Assembly (NCBI GenBank): GCA_003427395.1
Contig: BFEA01000561.1
Span: 511,201 to 538,305 of the forward strand
Length of the DNA stretch: 27,105 bases
From: Chara braunii
Taxonomy: Eukaryota > Streptophyta > Charophyceae > Charales > Characeae
Reading direction: 5' to 3'
Part shown: positions 1 through 10,089 of the stretch, piece after piece
Layout: every line of letters starts with the position of its first letter
Numbering within the stretch: the first letter of the stretch is position 1
Position numbers and translations under genes: made by a program
Notes under the pieces: model-generated
Told to the model about the DNA's origin: nothing
Databases searched by the model: none
Seen by the model: only the letters and a program-made list of their open reading frames with translations

Positions 1-333
1 AGGATGATGATGATGATGTGAGGGCACATACCTGGTATTGGCGATGGTCTGGATGGGCGACATCTTCAAGTACTTCATTGTCAATTAGTAGGCTAGTAGT
101 AGCTGTGTAGGGAGTAGGCTGGGCGCTGAGCACCAAGTAGGGAGATAAGGACTGGATACATATGTTGGTGGTGGCGAGAGCAAGCTCTCATTAACATTGG
201 TTTTCAGTGCTACGATTCTCCACTGGTGTCATATTGGTGCAATGCTGCTTTCTGAACACTGTGATACGATCTGGCTTTCAATATGATTGTGCAATCTGAA
301 TATTGTCATCTCGCTATTGCTCATTTTCCTTGC
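1..333. other. No gene recognised (probable intron sequence)
   Basis: A short (GAT)n run opens the window. On the minus strand, positions 31 to about 190 are open in one frame and run into a CAG|GTATGT donor-like site. The peptide is not recognisable and there is no matching acceptor evidence, so I do not call an exon. Because the SDP1-like exon at 3341 needs upstream exons that are absent here, the stretch is probably intron of that gene. This is inference. Confidence 0.4.
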
Positions 334-531
334 AGGCAGCTCTGTTTGACGATATATATTGTCACAGCCCCTCGTTTGTTGTCCTCTTCTCTGTCTCTGC
401 CTACGGTTTACCGGGCAGTTCTGTTTGTGACGATATATATTATTATATCTAGATATATTGTCACAGCCCCTCATTTGTTGTCCTCTTCTCCCTCTCTGCC
501 TACGGTTTACCGGGCAGCTCTGTTTGACGAT
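334..531 (+). repeat. Mini-element array: one partial and two full copies of a 70-75-bp repeat
   Basis: Two full copies (360-433 and 459-531) follow the 3' end of a third (334-352). Each begins TGTCACAGCCCCTC, continues through a pyrimidine-rich stretch and CTACGGTTTACCGGGCAG, and ends TTTG(TG)ACGATATAT. The outer ends are roughly inverted (TATTGTCACA against TTTGTGACGATA), as in a very small inverted-repeat element, and AT-rich tracts separate the copies. The same unit occurs at 22266-22334, 25344-25400, 25416-25481 (inverted) and 26233-26297. No coding capacity. Confidence 0.75.
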
Positions 532-792
532 AGGTATATGTGCAAGTGTACCGCTTCGGCGGTAGCCGGGTTTGTGGGCACTTCCCGCTCAACCACGCAA
601 ACGTGGGGAAGCTTGCATTTTCTATTATATTGCCCGCCCATACTTCTTTTCTTCTATGGACGGTTTATGATGATTTGTGGATGGAATCCTGGAGAGAATT
701 CGTGGGGTTAAGAAAACACTGTTTAACGCACGCCCCTCCCCCGTCAATGTCCACGTGTATTCGCCTCTTGGGCATGTAATTTTTGTTTTTGT
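532..792. other. No feature recognised
   Basis: Unique-looking sequence between the mini-element array and the leader-like repeat. Short open frames exist, but none resembles a known protein or has convincing splice sites. Confidence 0.4.
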
Positions 793-1450
793 AATGACCC
801 GCCATATTTTTCAGACTGAGAACACTGCTGATTTCTGAGTTTTGCCGATGGAATAGATGCCTTGCTGATATTCCCGCATTCTGCTGTTTTCTAAGTCTGT
901 GTGTGTCCGTACTTGGTGATCTGCATGCCTGTCTGAGTGCTGGTCGGCCTGAGTGTGTGTGTGACCCACAAGGGTACTTGCTTGTTTGGGAGACCCGTAG
1001 GGCCGGTACTTACCTGTGGCCATGACATTGAGGGATGCNTCGGCCTGAGTGTGTGTGTGACCCACAAGGGTACTTGCTTGTTTGGGAGACCCGTAGGGCC
1101 GGTACTTACCTGTGGCCATGACATTGAGGGATGCAGCAGGGGGAAAACACTCAAGTGGCGGGGAAAGAGGCCCATGCCACTTAGAGCAGCGGAAAAAACA
1201 CTCAAGTAGCAGGTAGGCCAGTACCACACCAAGTAGAAGTAGATGGGCCGGTTACTCGAGGCCGAGCAGAAGAAGACAAAAGTTGGCATTTTTAGAGGCC
1301 CAGTAGTTGTAGGCTAGGCCTAGGCGGGTACCAGTCCAACCAGTCTGAGTCTAGGGCCTGTACATGCAATATCAGAGTCTGCAATGTTGTTTCCCTCCGA
1401 AAGGGAGGAGGTACCGGTTGCTTGGAGATAGTCCGCCATAGCCTCAGCGT
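793..1450 (+). repeat. Dispersed repeat X, copy A (LINE-leader-like)
   Basis: The stretch starts AATGACCCG, followed by TTTTTCAGACTG, an AAC-CTGC-like block and TTCTGAG. The same ordered blocks open a second plus-strand copy at 3920 and appear in reverse just outside the 5' end of the antisense LINE (about 11780-11885). Copies A and B also share downstream blocks: AGGCCTAGG, a TACCAGT motif, GGGCC(C)TG, and an AATGTT followed by a small hairpin with a CGAAAG loop. It may be the 5' leader of the LINE family or an independent repeat that carries it. Boundaries are approximate. Confidence 0.5.
944..1134. other. Exact 95-bp duplication around a single N (probable assembly artefact)
   Basis: Positions 944-1038 and 1040-1134 are identical by eye, with one N at 1039 between them. 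Two perfect copies flanking an ambiguity base are the usual result of overlapping contig ends that were joined but not merged. A true tandem duplication is possible but less likely, given how far other repeats in this window have diverged. Confidence 0.7.
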
Positions 1451-1569
1451 TGAGAAGGAAGGGGAAGAGTGGTCATGGCTATGGTGGCCCTCATGTTGTG
1501 CCTGCAGTAGAAGAGGGATTCGGACATTGATTCTGGTTCAGCCATTCAACATTATTATTATTATTTATT

Positions 1570-2882
1570 GTAAAATACGGAGGGGAGGAGAAAACGGCTA
1601 TAAACTTAGACGTAACCCGGTGAACACAGAGCTCATTTTGTTTCAGCGTTGGGAGAAACAAGCTTGACTGGCAGATCCCACTAGCCATAAGCAGTACTCG
1701 TATAAGATGCATGCAATGGCTCATATACTATCAGGCCTTGCCGATCAACACATGGCTCAGCAGGAGAAGGTCGGGAGCTGGTAGAAGAGATTTTGATGAT
1801 AGCTACGCAGTCTGTGAGGATGGATCCCTCGAGGATATGCTACACTGTCTGATAAACTGTCCTAACGCACAAAGAATTTGGAACATAACGCGGTGGTACT
1901 CGGGGGAGCTAGTAGGAGCATCGCTATCGGACAACCTACCGACTCTAGTGACAGGGATGGCACAACCAAGTTTCAGAGAACTCTGGCATTCAACCCTCTT
2001 CAGAAGACTTCGTCCTTTTACACTGTGGATCGAATGGAAGACTCGAGGCAAACAAACGATATCACACCAAAATACATCGACCCGGGAGGCCTGGGATTTG
2101 GTTCTTCAGCTTCTACACATGGAATATCAGGCAGATTGGCGTCGAGCAAACAAGAACACATCAAGGGTGATCCCACAAAAAAGCAATTCATAAAATAGAC
2201 AAATTCATCAAGGACAGGCTTGGAACGGGTAAACTCGGCACAATACAAGGTGATCCCCCACGTTTGATATGGAAAAGGAGAGAGGAACAGCAGGGGAGAG
2301 ACAGATCCACAGACTTCATCTTATTAGAAACGACACAATCACCAAACACTTCACTAGACATAAATTCAGCATATCGGATTTACAGAAAGGGGGACAGTAG
2401 GGTTTAGGGTTTAAGAGAGTAGATAGAGAGGAGGAAAGTTAAGGGGTTTAGGGTTGTGGAATAGAATAGATATTATCTCCTGGACCAGGAATTTGTAAAC
2501 TAAAGAATCATTAGAACCAAGGGAGCAGAGCTTAGGACTTAAACAAAACCTTCACTAATAGGAGTTAAAGTGGAAAACCTTTTATAGGATTCATACGCGT
2601 CCCAGAACACTCTGGTAAAGCACACCTATCTGACAGTTTCAAAAGTGAGAGGAGTAGAACTGGGATCAGAGGGTTGGGCAAACTGAGATAGAACAGGCTA
2701 AATTAGGCAGGGGTGAGGGGTGGTACATCCTTCCTCAAGGAAGTAATCAATGCCGTCCACTCGGGCCTCTCAGCCATAATGTATTTCATATTGACTTGCC
2801 GGGGGAAAAGGAACCGGACTGTTGCTCCCCAGAATAGAAGGAGCCAGAACCACGAGGTTCTGTTAAAAAAAAAAAAAAAAAA
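1570..2882 (+). mobile_element. 5'-truncated L1-type LINE copy, decayed
   Basis: The first part (about 1590-1667) translates to a peptide like the region before the zinc finger in the antisense LINE (GYKLRRNP against GYKVRNQT, then QRWEKQ against ERWKKN). After a frameshift, 1711-2193 continues with WLIYYQALPINTWL and a cysteine/histidine cluster (C-E-D-G, then HCLINC), aligning with the zf-RVT tail WLILYWALPVNQWL and HCLISC of the antisense copy. The 3' untranslated part holds TTTAGGG-like heptamers. It ends in a tail homologous to 5672-5850 (inverted), then an 18-A run at 2865-2882. Endonuclease and RT domains are missing. No clear target duplication was found. Confidence 0.85.
2845..2862 (+). 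other. LINE 3'-terminal hairpin (7-bp stem, ACGA loop)
   Basis: CAGAACC, loop ACGA, GGTTCTG lies two bases before the poly(A) of this LINE copy. The antisense LINE has the same stem with loop CGAA at 5672-5689. A terminal stem-loop recognised by the reverse transcriptase is established for some LINEs (stringent type). That role here is inference. Confidence 0.6.
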
Positions 2883-2929
2883 GCTCATGTGTTTATTAAC
2901 TTTATTAAAGTTTATTTTTATTTTCAGAT

Positions 2930-2985
2930 TATTTTGGCCCGGCCGGGCAAGTGGTCCCGGGCCACTTTCGTAGCCTAGATTGCAA
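2930..2985. repeat. GC-rich palindromic repeat Y
   Basis: This is a block of GGCCCGGCCGGGC, then AAGTGGTCCCGGGCCACTT, then CGTAGCCTAG. In inverted orientation it matches 22504-22556 (ACGCTACCAGAGTGGCCC and onward). Related GC-rich blocks next to a TAGGCT(A/G)CCA motif occur at 22078-22115, 23670-23702, 23960-23992 and the window end. It looks like the terminus of an uncharacterised element. Confidence 0.5.
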
Positions 2986-3055
2986 AAGATCATCGCACCA
3001 TTACTGATCTTTGCCAATAGTCTCCGAAGGAGAAACTCCTCAACACATTATGTAG

Positions 3056-3068
3056 AAAAAAAAAAAAA
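3056..3068 (+). repeat. A-run with A-tail character
   Basis: A run of about 13 A follows a short unidentified segment (2986-3055) with a CTCCGAAGGAG hairpin. It could be the tail of another small retroposed RNA, but I cannot identify the RNA. Confidence 0.3.
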
Positions 3069-3143
3069 GGAGGGGAGGAGAAAAGGAGGAGGAGAATGGT
3101 AGGCGAGAAGAAGGGAACTATCACTGGTCTTTGCTGGTGTGCA

Positions 3144-3200
3144 TCTTCTTTTTCTTCTTCTTTCTTTCTTCTTCTTCTTCTTCTTCTTCTTCTTCTTCTT
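3144..3200. repeat. (TTC)n/(CTT)n microsatellite
   Basis: Nearly pure TTC/CTT triplets lie about 140 bp before the exon at 3341. The tract is pyrimidine-rich and lies in the presumed intron end, but it is too far upstream to be the polypyrimidine tract itself. Confidence 0.9.
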
Positions 3201-3340
3201 TCCCTCTCTCTACTCTCAAGTTCATTCATTTCTTTTCGCAATTGGACGGCATTGAACATTCTCATGAATGTGTACTTCAAAATTGGCCAGGATCGTAACA
3301 TTAAACATTTTCATCTCACTTTATTTAGTTATGTTCACAG

Positions 3341-3484
3341 GCTGTGCAACTTGTGGAGATGGAGGTGAAACATCGCTGCAAACAGCTCTTGGAGATGGGT
3401 TTCAACTTCTATGGGCTTACTAAGCTATTTGCACAGGAGTGGGAAGGTGACGTGACGATCGTGATGGCACCTACATGGCAACAG
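3341..3484 (+). CDS. SDP1: SDP1-like triacylglycerol lipase, internal exon (48 codons)
   Basis: This is an internal exon of a plant SUGAR-DEPENDENT1-type lipase. That patatin-domain enzyme hydrolyses triacylglycerol at the oil-body surface and supplies fatty acids for peroxisomal beta-oxidation. The reading frame runs from an acceptor (TTCACAG|GCT) to CAACAG|GTTGGA without a stop. It contains [30 protein letters not shown] and IVMAPT, the strongly conserved segment just after the patatin core in this family. The exon is phase 0 at both ends and joins in frame to 13894 with no gap against the family pattern. The catalytic GxSxG serine and the Asp are not in the window and must be encoded upstream. 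The donor GTTGGA is weak. No single long ORF reveals this exon; it was recognised by motif. Symbol by family resemblance only. Confidence 0.88.
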
Positions 3485-3747
3485 GTTGGAAGACACTCCT
3501 CAGCAAGCCACCTCTGTGTTGTCTTGACCTTTGCTCTTTGCCCATATGAACTGTTGTTGTATTATGATTGAATCAAACAGCTCAACCTTGCACACATTCA
3601 TCCACCCACCCGTCCATCAATCGGTCCATTACTGTCCCATTGTTTCTATCCAGTGTCCACACTCAAAACCAGTTGCAAGCAAATCTTACACCAGTGGAAA
3701 AGGAACCTATCACTTCTGAGAAGAAACTTTCTGTTTAGCTGAAGGAT

Positions 3748-3897
3748 ACAGAGTCTACAGATATGTCCTTCGGGACATCCGTTAAGTTTGGAACGATACA
3801 TAGAAGATTAGCATGACCCCTGCACAAGGATGACACTCAATTCATCGAGAAATGATCTAATTAAAAAAAACAAAAAAACAAACAGAGTCTACAGATA
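3748..3897 (+). pseudogene. U6 snRNA retropseudogene with 16-bp target-site duplication
   Basis: Positions 3765-3862 match plant U6 snRNA from its first base. They include the 5' stem-loop with TTCG loop, GGAACGATACA, AGAAGATTAGCATG, CCCCTGCACAAGGATGACAC and ATCGAGAAATG near the 3' end. The splicing-critical ACAGAGA box reads ACATAGA, and several CpG sites have become TG or CA. An A-rich tail follows (3863-3881). The insertion is flanked by perfect 16-bp direct repeats, ACAGAGTCTACAGATA at 3748-3763 and 3882-3897. There is no plant USE or TATA box upstream and no T-run terminator. This is the hallmark of LINE-mediated retroposition of an snRNA, not an active Pol III gene. Confidence 0.93.
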
Positions 3898-3919
3898 CCA
3901 CAGACATAACAATTGCAAT

Positions 3920-4860
3920 AATGACCCAAGCATTTTTCAGTCTGCGCAACCTGCATCTTTCTGAGAAAGTTTGTTTGCTTACATTTCCGCGAGTTCGTCT
4001 CTTTTGCAGTGTTCTCTGAGTCTGTGCGAGGATGTATGTGTGCGCTTGTGCGCATCTGTTTGCCTGATTTGCTGGGATTTCCAAGTCTGAGTCTGGTTTG
4101 CTCTGTTGCCTGTGTCTGAGGGTTAGCTCTGTTCTCGTGCTATACTTCTGTGTCCTGGAGGGGATAGAACAGTGAATAGGTATAGCAACAGGGGTAGACT
4201 GAAATTGGACAGCGGACGGGCTTTTACAGGAAAGTCTAGGACGGGCAAGGACGAAAGTAGAATTTGGCAGTTAACTCTATTCTCATGCAGTGCTTGTGTG
4301 TCCCGAAAGGGGTAGAACTGCAAATAGGTATAGCGACAGGGGTAGAACTGAAGACTGAAACTGGACACGGGATGGGCTTACTTAGAAGAGAGTCTCGGAT
4401 GGAACAAGGACAAAAGTAGCACTTGGCAGTTAACTTGTTCTTGCGCTGTGCTCACGCGTCCTGGAAGGGGTAGAACAGTAAATACTACATAGATATCGCG
4501 ACGGGGGTAGGACTGAAACTGGACACCAGACAGGTTTAGAAGGAAGTCCAGGATGAACAAGGGCAAAAGTTGAATTTTGCAGGGACCCAGTAGCATTTTC
4601 CAGCAACCGAGGTAGGCCTAGGAAGGCCCACCAGTTTCCAAGCAGGCCATGACGATCCATGGCCCGAATGCAGTCAGATACTAGGGTAATTTCGGGGCCC
4701 TGGAAGTGCAATCAGGCTGCGATAATGTTCCTGTCGAAAGACGGGAACTACCAGTTTGGCCCTAGTGTACTGGTAGAGGTACTCGAGGCCGAGAGCCGTG
4801 GTGCAATGCGTAGGCCAGGCGATCGACTGGCAGTCATGCTGCTGCTCTGCCCTGAGGAAG
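3920..4860 (+). repeat. Dispersed repeat X, copy B
   Basis: It opens with AATGACCCAAGC, TTTTTCAGTCTG, AACCTGC and TTTCTGAG, parallel to copy A at 793. It ends with the shared AGGCCTAGG, TACCAGT and GTACTCGAGGCCGAG blocks, although their order relative to the tandem units differs from copy A. The right boundary is approximate. No coding capacity. Confidence 0.5.
4122..4582 (+). repeat. Three tandem units of about 145-170 bp within repeat X copy B
   Basis: Units start with GTTA(G/A)CT at 4122, 4270 and 4439. Each carries GGGGTAGAAC(A/T)G, a TATAGCGACAGGGGTAG-type block, CTGAAACTGGACA and GGACAAAAGTAGAATTTGGCA-like ends. The units have diverged, so the array is old. Confidence 0.8.
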
Positions 4861-4869
4861 TGTTAGGTT

Positions 4870-5412
4870 GATCTCTGGGTTGAAGTGGAGGATCTGGGGG
4901 TGACGAAGAAGACCTCCATGGCTATGGAGTATGGAGTATGGAGTAGTAGAATGGAGTAGGACGAGAACCGGAAGCCGGGCTATGGAGGTGGTTGGAGGAA
5001 GAACGTAGAGGATGAGGTAGAGGGAGGAGGGACCCAACAAGAGACACCTTTCACTATGGTGGACCTCTGTCTCCACTCCCTTGGTTGACGTTGCATCTAG
5101 AAGGCCCCTCTTGGGGTACCAGTTGGTCTTAGAGTTCATCCCGGAGAGCGGCCGTGGCGGCATGAGATGGGAGAGGCACAGTAGTAGTGTTGTCCTTGAA
5201 AATCTGTGGTGGTCATGGACAAACCACCATACCTAAGACGTGCAACTGAGAGGAAAGGAGTGAGAGTGCGGCTGAAAGGAGAGTTCTTTGAGTGCTGGCA
5301 GTGAGGGGGATTAATCGGACATCCATTGTTGCTCATTCATTCATCCACTATTGTAACTCATTGTTCATAAGAGGAAGAGAAGATGATCTGCAAAGGGGAG
5401 GATGGCAATGAG
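4870..5412. other. No feature recognised
   Basis: Intronic sequence with a small GGAGTAT duplication near 4925-4945. I see no exon, RNA or transposon signature. Confidence 0.4.
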
Positions 5413-5450
5413 AGGAGGAGGAGGAGGAGGAGGAGGAGGAGGAGGAGGAG
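5413..5450. repeat. (AGG)n microsatellite
   Basis: About 38 bp of uninterrupted AGG triplets. Confidence 0.95.
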
Positions 5451-5671
5451 ACATTGGCTCAAACTTGTGTATTTGTTCTTCTTCTTCTTTCCTTCTCCAT
5501 TATATTCCTTTCTTTGTGTATGTCCACTTCTGGAGTTGTCAATTCTTGCACTGTCTCGAAGTTGAGTTTTGCTTTTTCCTTCCTTCCTCCATTCTATTCC
5601 ATTATTTCAATTTCTGTTTATTTCCACTTCTCGAGCTGTGAAATCTTTTTTTTTTTTTTTTTTTAAATAAG

Positions 5672-5689
5672 CAGAACCTTCGGGTTCTG
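5672..5689 (-). other. LINE 3'-terminal hairpin (7-bp stem, CGAA loop)
   Basis: On the LINE strand this reads CAGAACC, CGAA, GGTTCTG, then seven bases before the poly(A). It has the same stem as 2845-2862 with a different loop. About 170 bp of tail upstream are also conserved between the two LINE copies, apart from a block of about 27 bp missing in the plus-strand copy. Confidence 0.62.
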
Positions 5690-6476
5690 GCTCCTACCAT
5701 TCTGGGGAGCGACAGTCCGGTTCCTATTCCCCCGGCAAGTCAATATGGAATACATGAAAGATTCACAGACGCTCCTCCCCATTATGGCTGAGAGGCCCGA
5801 GCGGGCGGCATTGATTACTTCCCTGAGGAAGGATGTACCCCCTCTCACCCGTGCCTAATTTAGCCTATACTTGCTTGGCTGTCGATCTGACTGCTCCCGG
5901 GACTGCTCCTCTCAGCTATGATGCTGTCAGGTATCCTTGAAAAGCCAGAGCATTTGGGAACGTTTATGCGTTTATTTAACGCCTCTTTAGCTCTATGACA
6001 GCATTAACATTGTTCCTGTCTTAAAAGTTTAAACCATAAAATGCTAATCCCTAGGTCTAGATGCTGTCCTGACTTGTCGGTGGTTGAAGTTACCGGTAAG
6101 AAATATTTCTGCTAAATCCGTCCTGGTTTTCACTCGAGAATCAGCCCGGATGCTTGTTTGTATCTGCGATCCTTCATACTTAAACCCTCTCTGTTCCCTG
6201 TCGAGATCCCCTGTTGCTATTCAACTGTGTAACCGTCTTTCACAGGCTTCCTTCCCTCCCTGGACAGCGTTGATTACTCCGCCTTGGTGAAGGATTGGCC
6301 GCCATCTTGCCTCCCCTCTCTCTTCCTTCTCAGACTTACAATCTCCAGTCTGCCAGATAATTCTATTTGTGCTAGGAAGAGCTCGTCCTGCTGTCACGTT
6401 CCTTTCCCCTGTCTCTGTGTGTGGTGTACTTGGCCGCCTTTAGTGATCCCTGACGATTTTTAACTCTCGCTGCACT

Positions 6477-6499
6477 CTAAACCCTAAACCCTAAACCCT
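6477..6499 (-). repeat. Telomere-like heptamers in the LINE 3' UTR
   Basis: Three CTAAACC heptamers, that is TTTAGGG on the LINE strand (plant-type telomere repeat). The plus-strand LINE copy has two such units at 2398-2413 and one at 2443-2455, also in the sense orientation of the element. Confidence 0.7.
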
Positions 6500-7137
6500 C
6501 AGATGTAAAGTCGTTTCCCATACCTCACTCTGTTTTTCAAGTTTGGCCTGTTACCAATGTTTTGTAGCTCTTTCTATTCCTCTTGGTCCTTCCAGTGTGG
6601 AGCTTGCCTCCTTCCTGTACTTGATTGGTCTTGTTGGGATCTTCTGCTCATGCCCGAATTGTGCCAGTCCTTCCATCAGCTCCGGCCTTTACTCCAGTCG
6701 GTCCCTTCTCGTCCAATAACTAGAGTTTGATAGTTTTGTCCTGGGTTTTTAGCCGCTGATTTTCGTCCACCGGTTGAGATTGCTGTGCCTTTCGCCCTTT
6801 GCAGAGTATTTCAGCATGCATCTGGGACCTTGTCTTCACCCACACTTTTCCTTGAGCTGGACACGCCTTGTCTTTTTGTGGGAATGGGTTGGGATGTTAG
6901 TCCGAAGGTGTAGTTGCCTGGGGTGTTTGGGGTGTTCGGGGAAGAGGTTAGAGTGCATGGTAATGCGGTGATTGAAGGCTTTCTCCCAAAAATCTGTCGC
7001 TGCTCTACAGTGTCTGAGGGATTGGAAGCAGTTCTCCGATTTGTTGACAGGGCAGGTTGCGACCGGGTTTTGATCTGTACAGATTGCTTTCTTTCCTACG
7101 GGCTTGTGTCTTCAAGGTAACCGGTGGGAAATCTACT

Positions 7138-10089
7138 TTAATTCCAAGCTGTGAAGAGCAGGCTTTCCCCTTCTAGTTTCGCTATTTTTTCTCCTATTAG
7201 CCATGTTTTAACAAAGTTTTTCCTTCTTAGTTCTCTCTTTTCTGGTTGAAAAATCCTCTGTTGAGCTTTTTGCTCTCTATACCAGCGAGCTCTTATTTCA
7301 GTTTGAATTATATTTTTTATTTCCGTCCTTTTTTCTTCTATGCTTGGTGTCTGGCCCCCCAAGGTTCCTTTACACCTCGCTTTCCATATTACCCAGAGTG
7401 TTGCTCGTCTCCATAGTTCTGTTACTNTTTCTGTTTCCTCTTCTAGGTTCTCATTTTCGTGCCTTCCTGTTAGCAGGTAAAGAGGGTTGGAAGGGAATTC
7501 ATGGCCCGTTAACTTTGCCCACAACTCTTTTGTTTCTTTCCACATTTCCTGAGCTCGTTGGCAGGAAATTAGGCAGTGAACCATTGATTCCTCCATGTTC
7601 TCATTGCAGACCTTGCACTGTGCGCTTTGATGCTGAAGGTCCTCTTGTTTTCTTCTTTTAGCCAGCCACTGATTGACAGGTAGAGCCCAGTATAGTATGA
7701 GCCATTGTAGTCCTCTGATCCTTGCCGGTCTAATACTCATGTACTGTTCCCAGGGAATATTCGTTGTCCATCCCGAGTTTCCATTCAAATTCTTTTTCCA
7801 CCTTTCTGATATTATCGGGAGCGGGTTTTTTGTCTGGTTTCGTACCTTATACCCTGTTTTAACCTCATACTGATATATTGGTGTGAGCTTTTTGGCTCTT
7901 CCCGACGTACTGGGAACCTTCCAACCCCATTCCGCTGGGTCTACTTCCAGATCTCTAATATCTAGGTCTGGCCTGAAGAGTCTTATTTTGTTAAGATCCA
8001 ATTGGTTAGATTGAATGTGTCTTGAGCTTTTTTTGAATGTACAGGCTCTTATTCTTCTGAGTTTTTTTAGCTCTCCTTCTTTTACTGGGTCTATAACCTT
8101 GCCCACTTTTACCCACGATTTGTGTGTTTCTTCTAATTCGTAGGAGGCAAGTTCGACTGTCCCTTCTTCTTCATTCAGAATTTTGATCAGCTTGAAGGCC
8201 AAAGTTGGGGTGTCCGATTCTTTTGTTGTTGCCCAATCTCCTACTTCCCAATGGATTTTGTTCTTAAGGAGCCGTACCCAGCTTAATGGAACACTTTCTA
8301 TTATTTTCTCTAGCTGTTCCCTTACGTTGTGGATCCCCTTGAGTTTATTTCTAAGTTCTTGTGTAGAAGCCCATCTGTTTTCCTTTGAATTCCACAGATG
8401 ATCTATTTTCCATATTCCCTTGCTGATCCATTTCCTCCAATGTCTGCCTTTCGTATTTAGAGACCATGGTTTGTCATTAGGGTCCTTTAAGTGGGGATTA
8501 CCGAAAAGCGGCTGCCTCAGAACCTCTTCTTTAATTTTTGGGGTTCTGATTTTTTGCGGGAAGCAAGTCCTCCACTGTTTTATTAATGTGGCCCAGTGTT
8601 CACTCGGAGGGTCTTTTGTGCACGACAGTCCACCTCCCTCCTTCCTTCTTGGGTTCCAGGACGGATTCATAATCCAGTGGTAGCCTTCGATGGAGGGGTC
8701 TACTTTGAAAGGTACGAGGTTACGGATTTGATGGAGGGCCATATCATGCCATGGTAGCTCCTTATTAAAAAGTAGTTTAATTATCCACTTGTGCTGTAGA
8801 GCTTCAAATTGTACTGTCGGGTTCAAAATTCCTAACCCTCCTTGTTGTTTAGGTCTAGTGATGTATTTCCAAGCCACTTTGCTGATGAAATGTTCCCTGT
8901 TTGTTTTCCCTGTCCATAGATACGACTCTATTTTCCTTTTGAGCGTTGTGAAGAAGCTGGCTGGAGGGTTCCAAAGGGACGCCGTGTACCAACCCATAGA
9001 AAGTATAGATGTGTTAATTACCAGCACTCTTCCCATTAGTGAGACATATGTTTCCTGCCAGCCTGCCATTTTATTCATCATTTTGATGAGAAGACTGGCT
9101 CCAATCTCATTGCTAGTTCCTTCTGCAGACACTTGAATTCCAAGAAAACGCATTGGTTGTTGGGCATCTAGCCACTGTAGACCTCGTGTGTCTTGAGTTT
9201 GTAGTGGTGGGGGTGAGGTGGCTAGCCACCAGCCCACTGTCTTATTCCAGTTAATCTTCATTTCTGATGCAAGTTGGAAGGCTTGCATTGCTTTCGTGAG
9301 TGCTAGGAAGGATGAATTTGATGCCTTGATTAAAACGGTCAAGTCGTCTGCGAAGAGCATGACTGTTGGGATAGAGAGCTGTTTTCCATCTTGCTGTACT
9401 GTGAGCCTTTCTATGGAGGGATCTTTTCGCATGTATGCTGCTATTGCTTCCCTTACAAAAAGGAAGATAGGAGCTGCTAGAGGATCTCCTTGCCTGACTG
9501 ACCTGGACATTTTATAATCTGTGGAGAGGTGTCCATTTACTTGTACCAACCCTCTGGCGTCCCCATATAGTACTCTTACCCACTTTCTGAAATTCGGTCC
9601 TACTCCCATTTTCTCCATACTCTGCTGTAAGAAGTCCCAGTTTACTTGGTCGTGCGCTTTCTCAAAGTAAAAAAATAGTATGGCTGCTTGTATTTTTTTG
9701 TCTTTTATAATCTTTGTGGCCTCATTTAAGCTTACTACATTGTCTAATATGTATCTTCCTGGTATAAAGCCTGTTTGATCTATGTGAAAGCACTTATCCG
9801 TGACGTTTCTTATTCTGTTAGCTATGGTCTTGGCTAGTATTTTGTAAACTACCGGTAGCAGCGTTAGGGGTCTGTAGTTTCTTATATCTTCCCTATCTCC
9901 TTTCTTGTATAAAAGTGTGACCACTCCTGTGCTACATTCTTCCCCTAGAGAACCTTTGTTGAAAGCTTCTTTGAAGAATTCCGTGACTCTTTCTCCTAGA
10001 AGATGCCAGTTTATTTGCCAAAACTCTTTTGGTAGCCCGTCTTTGCCTGGGGTTTTGTTTGGTTGCATACTTTCAAGGGCTTCAAAAAG
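7138..10089 (-). pseudogene. LINE ORF2, reverse transcriptase and zf-RVT half
   Basis: This is the C-terminal two thirds of ORF2, in the same frame as the endonuclease half but after a TAA at 10092-10090. Counting from the Met at 10068, the RT region shows NKTPGKDGLP (4-13), NYRPLTLLP (64-72), a motif A segment ending FEKAHDQVNW (135-144), VRQGDPLAAPIF (191-202, motif B) and FADD (239-242, motif C). The metal-binding Asp of motif A is replaced by Tyr-134 (codon TAC, complement of 9667-9669), so the enzyme is predicted inactive. About residues 815-835 carry CKVC then HCLISC, a zf-RVT zinc-binding cluster. The frame is otherwise open for 976 codons, which implies a fairly recent insertion. One codon is ambiguous (N at 7427). 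Confidence 0.93.

Noticed and set aside
31-190. Minus-strand open stretch with a CAG|GTATGT donor-like end
   Set aside because: A good donor match alone is not enough. The peptide is not recognisable and no acceptor or second exon is seen.
1005-1020. U1 snRNA 5' end (TACTTACCTG)
   Set aside because: Only the first 10 bases match. The following sequence does not resemble U1.
2986-3068. Possible further snRNA retrocopy before the A run (CATCGCACC, ATCTTTGCC)
   Set aside because: It has faint resemblance to U4/U5 fragments, but order and stems do not fit, so I do not name it.
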